A DNA stretch of 64,000 nucleotides. Source: Lolium rigidum (Eukaryota; Streptophyta; Magnoliopsida; Poales; Poaceae). The stretch is taken from assembly GCF_022539505.1 (NCBI RefSeq), contig NC_061510.1, positions 39,643,047-39,707,046 of the forward strand. Direction: 5' to 3'. Numbering within the stretch: position 1 is the stretch's first letter; the number at the start of each line of letters is the position of its first letter. Positions 33,523 through 45,647 of the stretch are shown in pieces. Made by a program: the position numbers and the translations under genes. The notes under the pieces were generated by a model, which was not told the origin of the DNA, did no database searches, and saw only the letters and a program-made list of their open reading frames with translations.

Positions 33523-33834
33523 CTACTCCTGAAGTATCTCCACTTCCCTTCTCAGAGCTCGGTATTGATCACAAAACTCATCGGTAACCCGTAGTGCTTC
33601 CTCCACAGTAGGGAAAGAGTTGAGGCTAAGAGCAGGCGGTAGAGGTCCCTGCAAGTTATGAGAAAAAGAACGTCCAGTATTAACCGATCCCACCAAGATT
33701 GGCTTACTCCCCACAGTTTGCCGCTTTCTTTTTATTGATGACATCTCCTTCACTTCCTCCTTGAATTCTTCTTTCAGCTCGGGATCCTGAATATCTTCCT
33801 CCAAAGACTCCTTGTCCTTGTTGTTGGAGACCAT
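33523..33834 (-). CDS. Small ORF of element A downstream of integrase, unknown function
   Basis: A 103-residue frame starting MVSNNKDKESLEEDIQDPEL. It is rich in Glu and Lys, with a predicted helix or coiled-coil tendency at both ends (EEFKEEVKEM, ALRREVEILQE). It lies 340 bp downstream of pol, in the position where Athila elements have an env-like ORF, but there is no signal peptide or membrane segment here, so I do not call it an envelope gene. It may be a fragment. Confidence 0.4.
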   Translation of the reverse strand: MVSNNKDKESLEEDIQDPELKEEFKEEVKEMSSIKRKRQTVGSKPILVGSVNTGRSFSHNLQGPLPPALSLNSFPTVEEALRVTDEFCDQYRALRREVEILQE

Positions 33835-34005
33835 GGTGCTTCTAGATCAAAAACAGATCCTGGAAGAAAACAGCTCGAAACAAAACATGACGAGAAAACG
33901 ATATACGGACCTCCAGGGCTCCAGGGGATTATATAGCAAAAATTTTCACGACAGAAGGAAAGTACCAGGTCGAACCAGAGTCGGAGAGGGACAACGAGGG
34001 GCTCT

Positions 34006-34054
34006 CCCCATAGGGCGGCGCGGCCAGGCTGGGGCCCGCGCCGGCCTATGGGGG
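34006..34054. repeat. GC-rich hairpin, copy 2 (element A interior)
   Basis: CCATAGGGCGGCGCGG faces CCGCGCCGGCCTATGG, 15 of 16 positions paired, loop about 13 nt, with extra flanking C/G pairs. It lies between the end of pol and the small ORF. Confidence 0.85.
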
Positions 34055-34173
34055 CACGCCCTCGTGCGTCTCCTCCACTCCGTTTCGATCTCGTAATTTT
34101 TCATATTTTCCAAAAATAGCAAAAACATAGTTCGGAAAGTTAAACGCGGACTTTTTATTACCAGTACTGTTAC

Positions 34174-35904
34174 CTATTCAAAGCCGAACTCTGCAGAACT
34201 GTCAATTTGACCTTTGATGAAAGCTTCCGGAGTTACCACTCGAATAACATCAACATCTTCATTATAAGAATCACCGGACATATAATGCTTGAGTCTTTGT
34301 CCATTCACCACTTGTGTGGCATTACCTTGCAGAGAACTAATTTTAATTGCCCCTGAACGATACACCTCCACAATGACATATGGTCCTTCCCATTTTGAGA
34401 GTAATTTCCCTGCAAAAAATCTGAGACGAGTCCGATACAATAGGACTTTATCTCCAACATTAAATTCTCTTTTGATAATTCTTCTATCATGCCATTTCTT
34501 AACTTTCTCTTTAAAGAGTTTAGCATTTTCATAAGCTTCACTTCTCCATTCATCTAGAGAACTCAATTGTAGCAATCTCTTCTTACCAGCAAGTTTAGGA
34601 TCTTTATTTAGTTCTCTTACATCCCAATAAGCTTTGTGCTCTAGTTCTAAAGGTAAATGACAAGCTTTCCCATAAACCATTTTATACGGTGACATACCCA
34701 TAGGATTTTTATAAGCAGTTCTATAAGCCCATAATGCTTCCTTCAATTTAATAGCCCAGTTCTTTCTAGATTTATTAACAGCCTTTTGCAAGATAGATTT
34801 AATCTCTCTATTTGATAATTCTACTTGCCCACTAGTTTGAGGATGATAAGCGGAAGCAATTCTATGATTAATACCATATTTAGCAAGAGTTTTTCTAAAA
34901 CCGCCATGAATAAAATGAGAACCTCCATCAGTCATAAGATATCTAGGAACTCCAAATCTAGGAAAAATAATATCTAAAAGAATTCTTAAAGAGGTCTCAC
35001 CATCATCACTCTTTGTGGGTATGGCTTCCACCCATTTAGTAACATAATCAACAGCGACAAGTATATGAGTGTTACCTTCTGAAGAAGGGAAAGGACCCAT
35101 GAAGTCAAATCCCCAACAATCGAATGGTTCAATAACAAGAGTATAATTCATAGGCATTTCATTGCGTCCGGAGATATTACCAACCCTTTGACATTCATCA
35201 CAAGATAAAATAAACTTTCTTGCATCTTTGAAGAGAGTTGGCCAATAAAAACCTGATTGTAGAACCTTTTGCGCGGTTCTATCTCCGGCGTGATGTCCTC
35301 CATAAACACTACCATGACACTTACTCAATATCTCTTGTTGTTCATATTCGGGAACACATCTTCGCAGAATACCATCCACTCCTTCTTTATATAAGTGTGG
35401 GAAATCCCAAAAATAATGCCTCAAGTCATAAAAGAATTTCCTCCTTTGCTGAGCTGAAAAGGTTGGAGGCAAGTACTTGGATACAATAAAGTTAGCATAA
35501 TCAGCGTACCAAGGACTATCTCGCGAGCTCACCTTAATTACAGCCAATTGTTCATTTGGAAAACTATCATTAACAGGAACAGGATCATAAGCAATATTTT
35601 CCAATCTAGATAAATTATCAGCAACGGGATTATCGGCACCTTTCCTATCTATAATATGTAAATCAAATTCTTGCAAAAGAAGCACCCATCTAATAAGCCT
35701 TGGCTTAGCATCTTTCTTCGCCATAAGGTATCTAATTGCAGCATGATCAGTATGAATCGTAACTTTTGAGTCAACAGTATAAGATCTAAACTTTACACAA
35801 GCAAAGACTACAACTAATAATTCTTTTTCAGTTGTAGCATAATTTCTTTGAGCAGCATCAAGAGTTTTGCTAGCATAATGAATAACATTCAATTTTTTAT
35901 CTAC
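34174..35904 (-). pseudogene. Element A pol, part 2: RNase H and integrase
   Basis: Continues the RT frame after the stop at 35,905-35,907. The RNase H region has [32 protein letters not shown] and [11 protein letters not shown]. The integrase HHCC zinc finger is partly seen ([16 protein letters not shown]). The catalytic core keeps all three acids: [14 protein letters not shown], and the Glu in [10 protein letters not shown]. The C-terminal [19 protein letters not shown] is of Athila type. No chromodomain. The frame within this part is intact to the stop at 34,174, so only upstream lesions inactivate it. Confidence 0.9.
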
Positions 35905-37257
35905 TCATTGTCCAAGAACAGCGCCTACAGCAAAATCACTAGCATCACACATAATTTCAAAAGGTAAGTTCCAATCAGGAGGTTCAACTACAGGATCAGT
36001 TGTTAAGGCTTTCTTTAGAGTTTCAAAAGCTTCCTTACAATCATCATCAAAAACAAAAGGTACATCTTTTTGAAGAAGATTAGTAAGAGGCTTTGAAATC
36101 TTGGAGAAATCTTTAATAAATCTCCTATAAAACCCAGCATGACCGAGAACACTACGAATACCTTTAACATCCCTAGGGTAGGGCATCTTCTCAATTGCTT
36201 CAACTTTAGCTCTATCAACTTCAATACCTCTCTCGGAAATTTTATGTCCCAATACAATTCCTTCATTAACCATAAAGTGGCATTTCTCCCAATTAAGAAC
36301 AAGGTTAGTTTCTTCACATCTCTGCAATACTTTATCAAGGTTTCGCAAGCAATTATCAAAAGAATTCCCATAGACGGAAAAATCATCCGTGAATACCTCT
36401 ACAATATTCTCACAAAAGCCATGAAAAATAGCAGACATGCATCTTTGAAAAGTAGCAGGAGCATTACATAAACCAAAAGGCATACGTCTATAAGCATAAG
36501 TTCCATAGGGACAAGTGAAAGTGGTTTTCTCTTGATCTTTAGTTTTAACAGCAATTTGTGAAAACCCAGAATAACCATCAAGAAAGCAAAAATGAGTATT
36601 TTTAGACAACCTTTGTAACATTTGATCAATAAAGGGTAAAGGGTAATGATCTTTCTTAGTAACCTTATTAACTTTTCGATAATCAATGCACATTCTATAC
36701 CCTACAACTACTCTTTGAGGGATGAGCTCATCATTATCATTAGGCACAACAGTCATTCCTCCTTTCTTAGGAACACAATGCACATGACTAACCCATCTAC
36801 TATCAGCAATAGGATATATAATACCAGCTTCAAGAAGTTTTAATACCTCATTCCTTACCACATCCTTCATCTTAGGAATTAGACGACGCTGATGTTCGAC
36901 AACAGGCTTTGCATCATCTTCCATGTTGATAGCATGTTGGCAAATAGAGGGAGAAATCCCCTTCAAGTCATCAAGAGTATAGCCAATAGCTCCTCGGTGT
37001 TTCTTCAATATTTCTAATAACCTTTCTTCCTCAAAATCTGAAAGCTTAGAACTAATAATAACAGGATATATTTTCTTATCATCAATATGAGCATACTTAA
37101 GATTATCAGGCAATGGTTTTAAATCAAAAACAGGATCTTCCTTTGGTAGTGGTGTTGTACCTAAATCTTCAACCAGGCAAGTCATGTTTAAGAATAGGTT
37201 GACGAAGGAAAATTTCATCAAGCTCATTTCTTTCTTCCCTAAAGACTTCACTCTCAC
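35905..37257 (-). pseudogene. Element A pol, part 1: reverse transcriptase
   Basis: Reverse transcriptase in an otherwise open frame: RRLIPKMKDVVRNEVLKLLE, GIIYPIADSRWVSHVHCVPKKGG, RMCIDYRKVN, FCFLDGYSGFSQI, MPFGLCNAPATFQRCM, catalytic box VFTDDFSVYG (two Asp kept; Thr where Met or Val is common), GHKISERGIEVD. It ends at a TGA (plus-strand 35,905-35,907) directly before the RNase H part; a C-to-T change in a CGA codon would explain it. The frame is lost upstream at 37,258-37,313, separating RT from protease. Confidence 0.92.
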
Positions 37258-37313
37258 TATCCTCCAAATGTTGCTTGCAAAGGATTATTAGGAGCAAGAG
37301 CAATAGACGCACA

Positions 37314-38417
37314 CTATTCAACTCTAAAATCATTATTAGGCAAATCAGCTTTATAAGGAGTTTTGGCAAATTTAGAGAAATTAAACTCATAAGATTCACC
37401 AGAAAATTTAGTCACAATTTTTTTCTTCTTGCAATCTATAACAGCTCCACAAGTATTTAGGAAAGGTATACCAAAAATAATAGGACAAGACTTACTAGCA
37501 GCAGAACCAAGTACCAACAAGTCAGCAGGATATTTAATCTTACCACATAGAACTTCCACATCTCGAACAATACCAATAGGAGAGATAGTTTCTCTATTAG
37601 CTAGCCGAATAACTACATCAATATCTTCAAGTTCACAAGAACCAATTTCATGCATGATCTCCGTATAAAGCTCATAAGGAATGGCACTAATACTTGAACC
37701 AATGTTGCATAAACCATAATAACAATGATCACCAATTCTAACAAAGAGCATAGGAACACTGGCTTTCCTAGACTTATTAGGATGCGAAACAATATTAGAA
37801 GCATATTCACAGAAAATAATATGACCATCTTCTACATTTTCAGTCACAAGATCCTTAACTATTGCAATAGCAGGTTCAACCTTTATTTGTTCTTCAGGTT
37901 CTATAGGTTTCTTTGCACTTTTATTAACCGCACTAGTTATAACAGAATACTCCTTCATTTTAACAGGGAAAGGAGTTTTTTCAATATAAGCTTCAGGAAG
38001 GATATGATCAAAAGTTTCAATTACACCACATTTATTTATAGATGAATCAGTTTTGTCTTTGTAAGGTTCATGATACTTATCAAAATTCTTCCTAGGCAAT
38101 TCAAAATGAGAGGCAAAAGCTTTATAAAAATTTGCAACAACTTGAGAGTCAAGACCATAAGCAGCACTCATATTACGAAATTTATCAGTCTCCATAAAAA
38201 CTTCAATGCATTTATAATCATAGTTTATACCTGACTCTCTATCTTTGTCGTTCTCCCATCCTTCGGTATTCTCCTGGATCCGATCAAGAAGGTCCCTTTT
38301 AAACTCTTCTTTGTTGCGTGTAAATGATCCGGAACAAGAAGTATCCAGCAAAGTCTTATCTTGAAAAGACAGATCTTGCATAGAAATTATCAATAATAAT
38401 ATTACCAGGAAGCTCAT
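37314..38417 (-). pseudogene. Element A gag C-terminus and protease
   Basis: The protease region is recognised by YGLCNIGSSISAIPYEL and later VLGSAASKSCPIIFGIPFLNT (the ILG/GIPFL strand). In retroviral-type aspartic proteases the first motif is D-(S/T/L)-G; here the catalytic Asp position reads Asn, so activity is doubtful. The upstream part (residues about 20-150) is gag-like. The beginning of this frame overlaps the end of the gag frame in another register. Confidence 0.7.
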
Positions 38418-38829
38418 GAATGGGGCATTTGAGCATTAAAGACTTCAATCTCCCCCATGCTTGGGCAATACTCTCTCCATCATGAGGCCAGAAATTATAT
38501 ATGCGGTTCCGATCTTTGTGAATTTCACTTGGAGGATCGAATTTAGAATAAAATAGAGGCACGATATCCTTCCAATCAAGAGAATCACCATTCTTCAGCA
38601 ATTTATACCAATGCGCCGCTTTACCAGATAGCGATATAGAGAATAGTTTCTTCCTAACTTCATCCATAGCAATACCTGCACACTTGAACAAACCGCATAA
38701 TTCATGTAAAAACAGTAAATGATCTCCAGGATGGACAGTTCCATCCCCTTCATAGCGGTTATCTACAACACGTTCAATAATTTTCATAGGTATTTTGTAT
38801 GGAACCTCTTTCTCACACGAGCGCCTCAT
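38356..38829 (-). pseudogene. Element A gag fragment
   Basis: A 157-residue frame with the Retrotrans_gag pattern: HPGDHLLFLHELCGLFKCAG, KLFSISLSGKAAHWYKLL, FYSKFDPPSEIHKDRNRI, WGRLKSLMLKCPIHELP. Truncated at 38,356 by a frame change; no zinc knuckle seen. It lies about 145 bp after the PBS. Confidence 0.8.
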
Positions 38830-38973
38830 CCACTACCTTTGAAGTAGTAGATTTTCCAAATAGGAATTCAAGAGAAGATCTCTCCATAATGAATTATAGC
38901 GACGAGCAGAAATAAAAACAGCACGTACAATAAAAGTTTTCCTTACCAATTCCACTTACCAATAGCGCTTCAC

Positions 38974-38991
38974 TCCCCGACAACGGCGCCA
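38974..38991 (-). other. Primer-binding site of element A (tRNA-Asp)
   Basis: Minus-strand TGGCGCCGTTGTCGGGGA is near-complementary to the 3' end of tRNA-Asp, as in Athila elements. One base differs from element B's TGGCGCCGTTGCCGGGGA. Confidence 0.8.
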
Positions 38992-39002
38992 GAAAATAGT
39001 CT

Positions 39003-40521
39003 TAATGACCCACAAGTATAGGGGGTGTATCGTAGTACTTTCGATAAATAAGAGTGTCGAACCCAACGAGGAGCGAGAAGGTGTTGACAAGCGGTTTCGA
39101 TGAAGGATTCACTTGTAAATGCTCACGAGACAAGTATTCGGGGGATTTTGATATTGCGGATAAATAAAGTACGAGTAAGTAAAATGCGAGAGTAATAATT
39201 GCAGCGAGTGGCCCAATCCTTTTTAGCACAAAGGACAAGCCGGTTTGTTTACTTATAATGACCAAACGTTCTTGAGGACACACGGGAATTTAGTCTAGTG
39301 CTTTCTCTTCATATAGCTGATTAATCTTCATTGTTTTGATAAGTGTTATGTGGGTGAACCTATGCTAATGCACCGCCCTTCCTAGGAGTAATACATACTT
39401 GTGATTATACCCCTTGCAAGCATCCGCAAATACAAGAAAGTAATTAAGATAAATCTAACCACAGCCTTAAACTCTGAGATCCTACTATCCCTCCTGCATC
39501 GATATACCAACGGGGGTTTAGGTTTCTGTCACTCCGGCAACCCCGCAATTAGCAAACGAATACAAGATGTATTCCCCTAGGCCCATAAAGGTGAAGTATC
39601 ATGTAGTCGACGTTCACATGACACCACTAGAAGAATAACAACACAACTTAAATATCATAGCATTGAATATTACCCAACATAATTCACTACTAACATTTAG
39701 ACTTCACCCATGTCTTCAAGAACTAAACGAACTACTCACGAGACATCATATGGAACATGATCAGAGGTGATATGATGATGAATAACAATCTGAACATAAA
39801 CCTTGGTTCAATAGTTTCACTCAATAGCATCAATAACAAGTAGTAATCAATACCGGGAGAGTTTCCCCTATCAAACAATCAAGATTCAACCCTAGATGTT
39901 ACGGCGGTGACGAGGTGCAGCGGTGGAGATGGCGGTGATGATGATGGAGATGATGGTGATGATGATCCCAATGATGTCCAGCTCGATGACGGTGACGATG
40001 GTGTCGATTTCCCCCTCCGGGAGGGAATTTCCCTGGCGGATTCCTGCCCGCCGGAGAACTCTTTTCTCTCTGGTGTTTTCCGTCCCGCAGAGGCGGCTGT
40101 GTCTCTTCGCGATTATTCCCTGGAGCTTAGGTTTTCGGGACGAAGAAGTACGCGAAGGAGAGGAGGCCAGAGGGGGCTGTGGGCCCCCTCCCCACAAGGC
40201 GGCGCGGCGCGGCCAGGCCTGGGCCCGCGCCGGCCTATGGGGGGGACCATGGCGGCCCTCCTCGGCTCCTCCTTCTGGCTGTCTCCGTCTTCTGGAAAAA
40301 TAAGATTTTCCGTGTAATTTCCGTCAATTGCTGATATTCCGAAATATTGCATTCTGACGGTGCTTTTTCCAGCAGAATCCTGACTCCGGTGCGCGATTCT
40401 CCAATAATCATGAAACATGCAAAATAGATGAAATAACATAAGTATCATCTCTAAATATGAAATATATCAATGAATAACGGTAAATTGTGATATAAAATAG
40501 TGATGCAAAATGGACGTATCA
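39003..40521 (-). repeat. Element A 5' LTR (right copy)
   Basis: Partner of 30,036-31,543 with few differences by eye. The hairpin copy here has an additional GCGGC. Confidence 0.9.
40193..40240. repeat. GC-rich hairpin, copy 3 (element A 5' LTR)
   Basis: As copy 1, with a five-base duplication in the left arm; the right arm CCGCGCCGGCCTATGG is conserved. Confidence 0.75.
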
Positions 40522-40526
40522 GTTTG
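40522..40526. repeat. Shared GTTTG between elements A and B
   Basis: The only bases between the two elements. The same pentamer is at 30,031-30,035 and 47,248-47,252; the empty site in the right LTR of C (about 55,459) has one copy. Confidence 0.85.
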
Positions 40527-42126
40527 TGATACGTGCAGTTAACACACGTCCGTTGGGAACCCCAAGAGGAAGGTGTGATGCGTAATATAGCAAGTTTTCC
40601 CTCAGTAAGAAACCAATGTTATCGAACCAGTAGGAGTCAAGGAACACGTGAAGATCGTTGGTGACGGAGTGTAGTGCGGCGCAACACCAGGGATTCCGGC
40701 GCCAACGTGGAACCTGCACAACACAATCAAAGTACTTTGCCCCAACGTAACAATGAGGTTGTCAATCTCACCGGCTTGCTGAAAACAAAGGATTAACCGT
40801 ATAGTGTGGAATATGATGTTTGTTTGCGAAGAACAGTAAAGAACAAGTATTGCAGTAGATTGTATTTCAGATGTAAAGAATGGACCGAGGTCTACAGTTC
40901 ACTAGTGGTGTCTCTCCCATAAGATAAATAGCATGTTGGGTGAACAAATTACAGTTGGGCAATTGACAAATAGAGAGGGCATAACAATGCACATACATGT
41001 CACGATGACTACTATGAGATTTAATCGAGGCATTACGACAAAGTACATAGACCGCTATCCAGCATGCATCTATGCCTAAAAAGTCCACTTTCAGGGTTAT
41101 CATCCGAACCCCTTCCAGTATTAAGTTGCAAACAACGGACAATTGCATTAAGTATGGTGCGTAATGTAATCAAAACAAATATCCTTAGACAAAGCATTGA
41201 TGTTTTATCCCTAGTGGCAACAAGCACATCCACAACCTTTGAACTTTTCGTCATCGTCCTGCAGTTCAATGGAGGCATGAACCCACTATCGAGCATAAAT
41301 ACTCCCTCTTGGAGTTACAAGTATCAACTTGGCCAGAGCCTCTACTAGCAACCGAGAGCATGCAAGAACATAAACAACACATATGATAGATTGATAATCA
41401 ACTTGACATAGTATTCCATATTCATCGGATCCCAACAAACACAACATGTAGCATTAAAAATAGATGATCTTGATCATGATAGGCAGCTCACAAGATCTAA
41501 CATGATAGCACAATGAGGAGAAGACAACCATCTAGCTACTGCTATGGACCCATAGTCCAGGGGTGAACTACTCACACATTAATCCGGAGGCGATCATGGC
41601 GATGAAGAGCCCTCCGGGAGATGATTCCCCTCTCCGGCAGGGTGCGGGAGGCGATCTCCTGAATCCCCCGAGATGGGATTGGCGGCGGCTGCGTCTCTGG
41701 AAGGTTTTCCGTATCGTGGCTCTCGGTACAGGGGGTTTCGCGACGAAGACTTTAAGTAGGCGGAAGGGTAGGGTTGGAGGCGGCGCGAGGGACCCACACC
41801 ATAGGGCGGCGCGGGCCCCTCCCTGGCCGCGCCGGCCTATGGGCACGGGCCCTCGTGGCCCCACTTCGTATCCCCTCCGGTCTTCTGGAAGCTTCGTGGA
41901 AAAATAAGACCCTGGGCGTTGATTTCATCCAATTCCGAGAATATTTCCTTTGTAGGATTTACGAAACCAAAAACAGCAGAAAACAGAAGCGGCTCTTCGG
42001 CATCTCGTCAATAGGTTAGTGCCGGAAAATGCATAATAATGACACAAAGTGTGTATAAAACATGTGAGTATCATCATAAAAGTAGCATGGAACATAAGAA
42101 ATTATGGATACGTTTGAGACGTATCA
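40527..42126 (-). repeat. Element B 3' LTR (left copy)
   Basis: 1,600 bp, same length as the right copy, with few differences by eye. Carries hairpin copy 4. Confidence 0.92.
41799..41843. repeat. GC-rich hairpin, copy 4 (element B left LTR)
   Basis: CCATAGGGCGGCGCGG faces CCGCGCCGGCCTATGG with one G:G mismatch and a 13-nt loop. Confidence 0.85.
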
Positions 42127-44754
42127 AGCATCCCCAAGCTTAGTTCCTACTCGCCCTCGAGTAGGTAAACGATAACAAGGATAATTTCTGAAGTGACATG
42201 CTATCATAATCTTGATCAATACTATTGTAAAGCATATGAGATGAATGCAGCGATTCGAAGCAATGGTAAAGACAATGATTAAACAACTGAACCATATAGC
42301 AAAGACTTTTTATGAATAGTACTTTCAAGACAAGCATCAATAAGACTTGCATAAGAGTTAACTCATAAAGCAATAAATTCTTAGTAGAAAGCTTTGAAGC
42401 AACACAAAGGAAGATATAAGTTTCAGCGGTTGCTTTCAACTTCAACATGTATATCTCATGGATAGTTGTCAACATAAAGCAATATAACAAGTGCAATAGG
42501 TAAACATGTAAGAATCAATGCACACGAGTTGACACAAGTGTTTGCTTCTAAGATAGAAAGAAGTAGGTAAACTGACTCAACATAAAGTAAAAGAATGGCC
42601 CTTCGCAGAGGGAAGCATGGATTATTATTTTTGTGCTAGAGCTTTTCATTTTGAAAACATAGAAACAATTTTGTCAACGGTAGTAATAATTCATATGTGT
42701 TATGTATAAGACATCCTATAAGTTGCAAGCCTCTTGCATAGAATACTAATAGTGCTCGCACCTTGTCCTAATTAGCTTGGATTAACACGGATTATCATTG
42801 CATAACATATGTTTCAACCAAGTGTCACAAAGGGGTACCTCTATGCCGCCTGTACAGAGGTCTAAAGAGAAAGTTCGCATTGGATTTCTCGCTTTTGATT
42901 ATTCTCAACTTAGACAGCCATACCGGGACAACATAGACAACAGATAATGGACTCCTCTTTTTTAATGCTTAAGCATTCAACAACAGATAATATTCTCATA
43001 AGAGATTGAGGATTTGTGTCCAAACTGAAACTTCCACCATGATTCATGGCTTTAGTTAGCGGCCCAATGTTCTTCTCTAACAATATGCATACTCAAACCA
43101 TTTGATCATGAAAATCGCCCTTACTTCAGACAGGACGAACATGCATAGAAACTCACATGATATTCAACAAAGGTGTAAAAGTTGATGGCGTCCCCAGAAA
43201 CAGGGTTACCGCTCAACAAGCAACTTATAAGAGATAAGATACATAGCAACATATTCAATACCACAATAGTTTTTAAGGCTATTTTCCCATGAGCTATATA
43301 TTGCAAAAGACAAAGAATAGAATTTTAAAGGTAGCACTCAAGTAATGTACTTTGGAATGGCAGAGAAATACCATGTAGTAGGTAGGTATGGTGGACACAA
43401 ATGGCATAGTTTTTGGCTCAAGGATTTGGATGCACGAGAAGTAATCCCTCTCAATACAAGGCTTAGGCTAGCAAGGTTGTTTGAAGCAAACTCAACTATA
43501 AACGGGTACAACAAAACTTACATAAGAACATATTGCAAGCATTATAAGACTCTACACTGTCTTCCTTGTTTTTCAAACACCTTAACCAGAAAATATCTAG
43601 ACTTAGAGAGACCAATCATGCAAACCAAATTTTAACAAGCTCTATGTAGTTCTTCATTAATAGGTGCAAAGTACATGATGCAAGAGCTTAAACATGATCT
43701 ATATGAGCACACCAATTGCCAAATATCAAATTATTCAAGACATTATACCAATTACCACATGAAGCATTTTCCGTTTCCAACCATATAACAATGAGCGAAG
43801 CAGTTTTCAACCTTCGCCATGAACATTAAAAGTAGCACTAAGAACACATGTGTTCATATGCAACAGCGGAGCGTGTCTCTCTCCCATACAAAGAATGCTA
43901 GGATCCGATTTTATTCAAACAAAAACAAAAGCAAAAGCAAAAGCAAACAGACGCTCTAAGTAAAGCACATAAGATGTGACTGAATAAAAATATAGTTTCA
44001 CTAGAGGTGACCTGATAAGTTTTCGATGAAGAAGGGGATGCCTTGAGCATCCCCAAGCTTAGATGCTTGAGTCTTCTTGAAATATGCAGGGATGAACCAC
44101 GGGGGCATCCCCAAGCTTAGACTTTTCACTCTTCTTGATCATATTGTATCATCCTCCTCTCTTGACCCTTGAAAACTTCCTCCACACCAAACTCAAAACA
44201 AACTCATTAGAGGGTTAGTGCATAATTGAAAATTCATATATTCAGAGGTGACATAATCATTCTTAACACTTCTGGACATTGCACAAAGCTACTGAAAGTC
44301 AATGGAACAAAGAAATCCATCAAACATAGCAAAACAGGCAATGCGAAATAAAAGGCAGAATCTATCAAAACAGAACAGTCCGTAAAGACGAATTTTTCTG
44401 GAGCACTTAACTTGCTCAGATGAAAAAGCTCAAATTGAATGAAAGTTGCGTACATATCTGAGGATCACGCACGTAAATTGGCAGAATTTTCCGAGTTACC
44501 TACAGACGGGGCTACTCAATTTCGTGACAGTAAGAAATCTGTTTCTGTGCAGTAATCCAAATCTAGTATCAACATTACTATCAAAGACTTTACTTGGCAC
44601 AACAATGCAATAAAATAAAGATAAGGAGAGGTTGCTACAGTAGTAACAACTTCCAAGACTCAAATATAAAACAAAAGTGCTGTAGCAAAATAATGGGTTG
44701 TCTCCCATAAGCGCTTTTCTTTAACGTCTTTCAGCTAGGCGCAGAAAGTGTGAA
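42127..44754 (-). other. Element B interior, non-coding, with repeated purine tracts
   Basis: No recognisable protein. The polypurine motif CTAAGCTTGGGGATG (minus strand) occurs at 42,129-42,143 next to the LTR and again at 44,048-44,062 and 44,106-44,120. The segment around 42,580-42,650 (CTGACTCAACATAAAGTAAAAGA...GGCCCTTCGCAGAGGGAAGC) is also present in element A (about 32,031-32,080), showing shared ancestry of the interiors. Confidence 0.7.
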
Positions 44755-45393
44755 TCAAGTAACATCAAGAGATGAAGCATCAACAGAGGGGTTTGGAGTT
44801 TTCTCAACTATGAATTGTATCTTATCTATGTAAGTAACTCCTCTTTCGTTGCTCCTAGGCTTACTATCCTCATCAAACAAATTTTCAGGAACAAGCCAAG
44901 CATAGTTATTTTCTAGAGCCTCATGCATTACTAGGAGCTTACTAGGTATCGGTACTTTAATCTCCCCACCATCATTAACATTATTAGTGTACTTTATTCT
45001 ATCCATGTCCATCTTTTCAAGTATTTTTGCAAAATCGGTATAAAAGCCAAGCCTCTTATGCTTAATAAAAACTTTTCTAGCTTCTTTAGCTATATCATCA
45101 AATTCTCTAAGAAGGACCTCTAAAACAAAATCTCTCTTTTCTCCCCTTTCCATATCAGAGAGTGTAAGAAACATATGTTGAATTATGGGATTAAGATTAA
45201 CGAATCTGGTTTCCAACATGCGTATTAAAGAGGCAGTAGCACTTTCATAAGTAGGAACAGCTTTTACCAAGGATCTATCTTCAAAATCTTCAACCATACT
45301 AACATGAGTGAAAAATGCTTCTATATTATCTCTTCCGATGATAGACCCTCGTCCTACCGGTATGTCTTTCAGAGTGAACTTAGGAGGAAACAT
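44755..45393 (-). CDS. Element B single ORF, 212 aa, unknown function
   Basis: An intact frame starting MFPPKFTLKDIPVGRGSIIG at 45,393; the open frame continues upstream through the PBS into the LTR, but this first Met after the leader is the sensible start. Mostly helical and charged: AFFTHVSMVEDFEDRSLVKA, ATASLIRMLETRFVNLNPII, KRDFVLEVLLREFDDIAKEA, EARKVFIKHKRLGFYTDFAK. No zinc knuckle, no Asp protease motif, no RT. Its place right after the PBS suggests a gag-like or packaging role, but I do not recognise the family. Conservation of an intact frame in an element whose other functions are lost hints at selection during past transposition. Confidence 0.6.
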   Translation of the reverse strand: MFPPKFTLKDIPVGRGSIIGRDNIEAFFTHVSMVEDFEDRSLVKAVPTYESATASLIRMLETRFVNLNPIIQHMFLTLSDMERGEKRDFVLEVLLREFDDIAKEARKVFIKHKRLGFYTDFAKILEKMDMDRIKYTNNVNDGGEIKVPIPSKLLVMHEALENNYAWLVPENLFDEDSKPRSNERGVTYIDKIQFIVEKTPNPSVDASSLDVT

Positions 45394-45621
45394 GATGAAA
45401 TAAACAAAAGGTAAATAAAGTAAATGCAAGTAACTAATTTTTTTTTGTGTTTTTAATATAGAGAACGCAAACAAGACAGTAAATAAAGTAAAACTAGCAA
45501 CTAATTTTTTTGTATTTTTGATATAGAGAACAAACAAAGCAGTAAATAAAGTAAACCAAGACAAAAACAAAGTAAAGAGATTGGATGTGGGAGACTCCCC
45601 TTGCAGCGTGTCTTGATCTCC

Positions 45622-45639
45622 CCGGCAACGGCGCCAGAA
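45622..45639 (-). other. Primer-binding site of element B (tRNA-Asp)
   Basis: Minus-strand TGGCGCCGTTGCCGGGGA, matching the 3' end of tRNA-Asp, nine bases from the LTR end. Confidence 0.8.
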
Positions 45640-45647
45640 AAAGAGCT

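Larger units (their letters stand above)
30036..40521 (-). mobile_element. Element A: Athila-like gypsy retrotransposon with complete but broken pol
   Basis: A 10.5-kb element coded on the minus strand. LTRs are 30,036-31,543 and 39,003-40,521, with minus-strand start TGATACGTCC. The 5' LTR (right) is followed by a PBS complementary to tRNA-Asp (TGGCGCCGTTGTCGGGGA). A purine tract (CTTGGGGGAG) precedes the 3' LTR. Order: gag, protease, RT-RNase H, integrase, then about 2.6 kb without pol similarity that holds one small ORF, the place of the env-like region in Athila elements. The frame is broken between gag and protease, before RT, and by one stop between RT and RNase H. Flanked by GTTTG on both sides (30,031-30,035 and 40,522-40,526). 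Lineage by PBS and protein pattern; family name not assigned. Confidence 0.9.

Noticed and set aside
33523..33834. Envelope-like gene in element A
   Set aside because: The position fits an Athila env-like ORF, but there is no signal peptide, membrane segment or cleavage site; listed only as unknown ORF.
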